A stretch of 8,955 nt of DNA, taken from contig QMSU01000031.1 in NCBI GenBank assembly GCA_003650975.1, positions 1 through 8,955 on the forward strand, written 5' to 3'. Source of the stretch: Thermoplasmata archaeon. Lineage in GTDB: Archaea; Thermoplasmatota; E2; UBA202; JdFR-43. The notes under the pieces were generated by a model. It saw nothing but the letters and a program-made list of their open reading frames with translations. It was not told where the DNA came from and searched no databases. A program made the translations under genes and the position numbers. Below, piece by piece: positions 6,048 through 8,955 of the stretch (position 1 is the first letter of the stretch; the number at the start of each line of letters is the position of its first letter).

Positions 6048-6059
6048 TTTATATTTAAA
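6047..6059 (-). promoter_or_regulatory. TATA-like promoter element of the feo operon
   Basis: On the minus strand this reads TTTAAATATAAAT, an archaeal TATA-box-like stretch. Its centre is about 25 bp ahead of roughly position 6028, which would leave a leader of about 25 bases before the feoA ATG at 6003. The palindrome at 6032-6047 abuts it. No experimental start is available. Confidence 0.55.
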
Positions 6060-6154
6060 CCTTGTGATGAAAAGTTATAGTGAAGGAAAACAACATGGAC
6101 AATCAATAGAGGTTGCACACATGTGTATCTGTGTTGCTTTCCAGAAGATACCCT

Positions 6155-6166
6155 TACGTTAACGTA
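6155..6166. promoter_or_regulatory. palindrome in the divergent intergenic region
   Basis: TACGTTAACGTA is a perfect 12-bp palindrome. Allowing one mismatched pair it extends to CC...GG at 6152-6169. It differs from the feo operator candidate and lies about 50 bp ahead of the TATA-like box of the acyltransferase gene, so it could bind a separate dimeric regulator. No regulator is identified. Confidence 0.3.
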
Positions 6167-6215
6167 TGGATGGATATTGCGGCTATTCACAAGAGCGGGT
6201 TTTTTCTGCAGCAAC

Positions 6216-6226
6216 ATTTTTAAAAC
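6216..6226 (+). promoter_or_regulatory. TATA-like promoter element of the C45-type acyltransferase gene
   Basis: ATTTTTAAAAC is an AT-rich TATA-like box in a GC-richer surrounding. A transcription start about 25 bp downstream, near 6247-6250, would leave a short leader before ATG 6264. This supports 6264 rather than the upstream in-frame ATG at 6123 as the true start. Confidence 0.45.
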
Positions 6227-6263
6227 AGGTGTCAATATAAAGCCGGTAGCGGGGCATGTGACT

Positions 6264-7607
6264 ATGAACAGGATGAACAGAAGTATGGTATGTATGGTGG
6301 CTGCACTACTTTTCATCATACAGCCACTGATGTTCATCACTCAGGATGTGCATTCTGAAACAACGGTGAACGCCACCGCCCTGAGCGGCGGATGGCTCGA
6401 GGAGCGCGACGGTGTGAAAATTCTCCACCTCAGTGGTTCGAACTATGAGATGGGGTACCAGCATGGCTATTTATTAAAAAATGAGATTGAAGAAAATATG
6501 AGGATAATGTTCGGTTTCCTTTTCCAGAAAGGCTATAGCTACAGCGATTTGCTGGAGATATGGAACGTCATGGAGGGCTTCCTCCCGCAGGAATACAAGG
6601 ATGAGATGCAGGGAATGGCGGACGGCTCTGGAATGTCCTATGAAACCATTGCCGTGTACAGTACATGGCCCGCCGTGTTCAACCACCTGTACTGCTTCGG
6701 CGGTTCACTGTGGGGCTCTGCCACCGCAGACGGCACGCTCTACCACGTGCGGAGTCTTGACTGGGCAGGAGGATTTGATTTTTATGATCAGGAAACAGAC
6801 ACCTATTTTCGGGAGAATCAGGTGCTGATTGTCCGTAATCCTGATAACGGCTATGCCTCGGTTTCCCCGGAATTTGCCGGTGCCATCTGCTGCTGGGGAG
6901 GGATAAACGAGAAGGGTATAGGAATCAGCGAGACCACCTGCCTCTCCTACGATACCACATTCCAAGGCATCAGCGCTGCTTTCAGAATGAGAATGGTGCT
7001 CGACCGGGCTACAACAGGAGAGGAAGCCATTGCCATAATGAGAGAGAACAGAACATGCGGCTGGAATTTTATTGTTTCTGATGGCAACATTCCCAGAGGG
7101 TACGTCATGGAGCAGACCGCCAACCTCGTGTATGTGGGCACATGGTTTGATTCTGTGGAGCGCACCCCTCCCTTCTGGGCAATCGAGGACGTGGTGCGGA
7201 GAGGACCCTGCTTCATCAATCCTATGTGCGCCGCCACGCAGAAGGAGAGACCGAATTACGACCCCAGCGGTCTTCGCGGGTTCCTGCTTTTCATGCTCGG
7301 GAAAAATCCCTACTTCTCCGTGTGGAACATATACCGCGTGATGAGTCATGAAATTGAGCGGGAATATAACTCCCTGGACCTGAACGGAACCATGGCCCTC
7401 CTTCGGGATGTGTATCTGGGCAAAACAGATATGGTCTTCCTGCTGATGCAGCTCATGGGCTCGTATCGCTCATTCCATCAGTGGGTTGCATGCCCGGAAA
7501 CCGGGGACATTCTCGTTTCCTTTGCAGATGAGAACCGCCCGGCCAACAGAAACCCCGTTCATCATTTCACCCTGCAGGAACTCGTGGATGCAGAGCCTCC
7601 ACCATAA
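6264..7607 (+). CDS. secreted or membrane-anchored C45/AAT-family Ntn acyltransferase or hydrolase
   Basis: This 447-aa protein has a hydrophobic N-terminal segment (about residues 8-26) preceded by Arg, an export signal or anchor. The rest matches the acyl-CoA:6-aminopenicillanate acyltransferase (AAT, C45) family: YEMGYQHG at 61-68, the predicted autocleavage nucleophile Cys144 in YCFGGSLWGSA (six residues before the conserved W-G), YHVRSLDW with R163 and D166, and the NEKGIGISETTC block. Such Ntn hydrolases cleave themselves before the Cys and act on amide bonds, for example bile salts or N-acyl compounds; the substrate here is unknown. Cys is followed by Phe rather than the common Ser/Thr. 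Start 6264 (GTG 6258 also possible) places the signal at the very N-terminus; ATG 6123 would precede it with 47 residues. It is monocistronic and divergent from feo. Confidence 0.8.
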   Translation: MNRMNRSMVCMVAALLFIIQPLMFITQDVHSETTVNATALSGGWLEERDGVKILHLSGSNYEMGYQHGYLLKNEIEENMRIMFGFLFQKGYSYSDLLEIWNVMEGFLPQEYKDEMQGMADGSGMSYETIAVYSTWPAVFNHLYCFGGSLWGSATADGTLYHVRSLDWAGGFDFYDQETDTYFRENQVLIVRNPDNGYASVSPEFAGAICCWGGINEKGIGISETTCLSYDTTFQGISAAFRMRMVLDRATTGEEAIAIMRENRTCGWNFIVSDGNIPRGYVMEQTANLVYVGTWFDSVERTPPFWAIEDVVRRGPCFINPMCAATQKERPNYDPSGLRGFLLFMLGKNPYFSVWNIYRVMSHEIEREYNSLDLNGTMALLRDVYLGKTDMVFLLMQLMGSYRSFHQWVACPETGDILVSFADENRPANRNPVHHFTLQELVDAEPPP

Positions 7608-7620
7608 AGAATAGTCCGTA

Positions 7621-7634
7621 TGTTTTTTCCTTTA
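7621..7634 (+). terminator. T-rich transcription stop after the acyltransferase gene
   Basis: TGTTTTTTCCTTTA begins 13 bases after the stop codon and has no clear hairpin, in keeping with archaeal termination at U-rich tracts. The remaining bases to 7690 form a convergent gap with no other gene. Confidence 0.45.
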
Positions 7635-7689
7635 ACTTGAATTGGAAAGCAAAAACGCACCTTCAAATTGTTCTGGTATACTAAATAGA

Positions 7690-8625
7690 TTATATTGCAG
7701 GGGCTAAATTTTTGAAATTATTAAATATGTGCTCTTCCCCTTTGTAATAACCAGCCTTAACCTCGGTGATTATGTTTTGTTCGGCCACATAACTCAACTG
7801 TGACATAATCTTATCAGGGGATTTTCTTATATCATAAATATCATAATAGGATTTTTGGAAATCTTCTATAATAAATTCCATTAGTTTACCAGATTCGTAT
7901 GATGGGAAGAAATATGAGTTAGCCAATCTAATATATGGTGTGATTAGGGTTAAGTGTAGATAATCTTGAATATAGGAGAAACCTCTCCTTAAAACTGCTG
8001 CCAGTATTTTGTTGTGGAACTCTTGTAGAGAGATTTCCATGCTTCTAATCGCATTCAATTCACCGGCAGGAACAAGTTTACCTTCGCTAACTTTCAAAAA
8101 ATTCAAACTAACTAAGAAATTTACATATTTCTGAATTTTTTCGGGATTGCGATAACCAAATTTTTCTGATGCCGGAACTTCTCCTTCCATATTTACTTTC
8201 TCTAAAATTATTCTTATCGGGCTCATAGCTGTTTGAATGAAAGGTATTCTGACCAAATGATCATGGATAGTCTTCAATAGCGCTATTTCTGCTTTTTTGT
8301 ATATGTTTTGAATTTCACAATTGAATCTTTCATGCATTTCTCTTTTATCAGTAATTTCTAAAATTTTGATATTATGACCTGTATCTTTAGCTTTCAATAC
8401 CCCAATGTTGTAAATGTTGATAAATCGATAAATTGCTATTTTTTCATGGCGGTCCCAAATCATTTTTGGGTAACTATTATTAATGCTATATAAAAATTCA
8501 TTGTCGCTTAGCTTATGTTCATCAGAAATGAAAAGGCTTGGTGAAATATTCGATTTTATAAATGCATTTAATTCAAGCTGCACATTCTCTGTCTTTTTTT
8601 GAAATGTCAACTCACTTTCTTTCAT
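7690..8625 (-). CDS. hypothetical protein with winged-helix-like segments, AT-rich
   Basis: I do not recognise this 311-aa protein as a known family. It is soluble and rich in Lys, Ile, Asn and Tyr, with no signal peptide or clear membrane segment. Residues about 136-188 have a winged-helix look: an ILEKV helix, GEVPASEKFG, a YVNFLVSLNFLKV recognition-like helix and the turn EGKLVP. A second similar stretch is about 258-300 (SPDKIMSQLSYVAEQNIITEV then a Tyr/Gly wing). The N-terminal 100 residues resemble nothing I know. It could be a DNA-binding or regulatory partner of the upstream protein. ATG 8625 overlaps that gene's TGA (ATGA) and has GGTG upstream at good spacing. Base composition is far more AT-rich than genes to the left, which suggests transfer. 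It is convergent with the acyltransferase gene. Confidence 0.75.
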   Translation of the reverse strand: MKESELTFQKKTENVQLELNAFIKSNISPSLFISDEHKLSDNEFLYSINNSYPKMIWDRHEKIAIYRFINIYNIGVLKAKDTGHNIKILEITDKREMHERFNCEIQNIYKKAEIALLKTIHDHLVRIPFIQTAMSPIRIILEKVNMEGEVPASEKFGYRNPEKIQKYVNFLVSLNFLKVSEGKLVPAGELNAIRSMEISLQEFHNKILAAVLRRGFSYIQDYLHLTLITPYIRLANSYFFPSYESGKLMEFIIEDFQKSYYDIYDIRKSPDKIMSQLSYVAEQNIITEVKAGYYKGEEHIFNNFKNLAPAI

Positions 8626-8955
8626 TTTATTTCACCAAATTCCTCCATCACCTTTTGCGGGGTTTTTTCCACCCACATTGCCCACCTGAAGCTAGTGAGA
8701 GCGTCGGTCCAAAGTTGTAAAAACAATCCTTTCCCCAATTTAAATATTGCCCTTTCTGGGGAATTTTTCTCATTTATATGCAGAAACGGCGTGAATGTGT
8801 CAAAAAATATTATTTCATCATCTTTAGCATCGATCACAATGAGTGTGTGATCCAGTTCTGGTTTTCCTTGAATTGTATATCCCAGTCTTTCGCGACCAAG
8901 TATTGTTTCCATTTCTGAAAAATAATCCGGCGAAACGGCCACAATAGGAAAAGAT
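8622..8955 (-). CDS. C-terminal part of a C39-peptidase-like (papain-like fold) protein, truncated by the window edge
   Basis: The frame is open to the right edge, so the N-terminus is missing; a GTG at 8942 is the first start-like codon but the strand SFPIVAVS runs on upstream of it. Counting from that GTG, His32 in LDHTLIVI and Asp48 in IIFFDTF are 16 residues apart, with two beta strands between. This equals the H...(N/D)DP spacing of C39-like peptidase domains, which also have a PVIV-type strand before them. The catalytic Cys would lie about 70-90 residues further upstream, outside the window, so activity cannot be judged. The C-terminal 50 residues are amphipathic with several Trp and Phe. 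Its TGA overlaps the start of the next AT-rich gene. A cytoplasmic peptidase or inactive sensor domain is possible; the family call is moderate at best. Confidence 0.55.
   Translation of the reverse strand, partial: SFPIVAVSPDYFSEMETILGRERLGYTIQGKPELDHTLIVIDAKDDEIIFFDTFTPFLHINEKNSPERAIFKLGKGLFLQLWTDALTSFRWAMWVEKTPQKVMEEFGEIK

Noticed and set aside
6067..6162. 31-codon plus-strand mini-ORF ahead of the acyltransferase gene
   Set aside because: Its ATG lies too close to the only nearby TATA-like stretch to be transcribed from it, it has no good ribosome site, and its sequence is unremarkable.
6123..6263. Upstream in-frame ATG extending the acyltransferase by 47 residues
   Set aside because: It would put the export signal internally, and a TATA-like box at 6216-6226 lies between this ATG and 6264.
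6011..6340. Minus-strand 109-codon frame across the divergent intergenic region
   Set aside because: It would cover the feo promoter, the palindrome and the acyltransferase start, and its sequence resembles no protein family.
1..8955. tRNA, rRNA, CRISPR array or transposase
   Set aside because: I saw no cloverleaf-like segment, no repeated spaced units and no transposase or integrase motifs on either strand when reading by eye.

Overview
The window looks archaeal, most probably euryarchaeal. Coding is dense, with ATGA/GTGA stop-start overlaps, GTG starts, heavy use of ATA and AGA/AGG codons, and AT-rich TATA-like boxes about 25 bp ahead of inferred transcription starts. The gene families (paired ferredoxin-inserted MinD ATPases, an MTH1175/NifX-like protein, a COG1237-type metallo-hydrolase, a compact FeoB) are typical of anaerobic archaea. 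I cannot assign class or genus.

Layout. (1) 1-3576, plus strand: one tight operon entering from the left edge. It holds the tail of an unknown gene, a 57-aa single-cluster ferredoxin, a Gly/Arg-rich zinc-ribbon-like protein, a NifX/MTH1175-like protein with a His-rich tail, two paralogous MinD-type ATPases each with an inserted 2[4Fe-4S] ferredoxin, a small metallo-beta-lactamase-fold protein and a GTG-started SAM methyltransferase. Most junctions overlap by 4 bases or are only a few bases apart. The set looks like a redox or metallocluster-handling module; its exact substrate is unknown. (2) 3585-6003, minus strand: feoA-feoB-dtxR/mntR, a ferrous iron uptake operon carrying its own predicted metal-dependent repressor. 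A perfect 16-bp palindrome, TTTAGGTATACCTAAA, lies just downstream of the feoA TATA-like box and is the obvious candidate operator. The iron operon converges on the first operon with only 8 bp between stop codons. (3) 6004-6263: divergent intergenic region with promoters for feoA and for the next gene. (4) 6264-7607, plus strand: a secreted or membrane-anchored Ntn-type acyltransferase/hydrolase of the C45/AAT family. (5) 7690-8955, minus strand: a clearly AT-rich two-gene module, overlapping by ATGA. It encodes the C-terminal part of a protein with a C39-peptidase-like His/Asp signature, followed by a 311-aa unrecognised protein with winged-helix-like segments. It is probably acquired DNA and is the least explained part of the window.

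Taken together, the Fe(II) importer and the Fe-S-rich ATPase operon meet tail to tail, so the left two thirds can be read as an iron and Fe-S neighbourhood. A direct functional link is inference only. No rRNA, tRNA, CRISPR array or insertion sequence was found.
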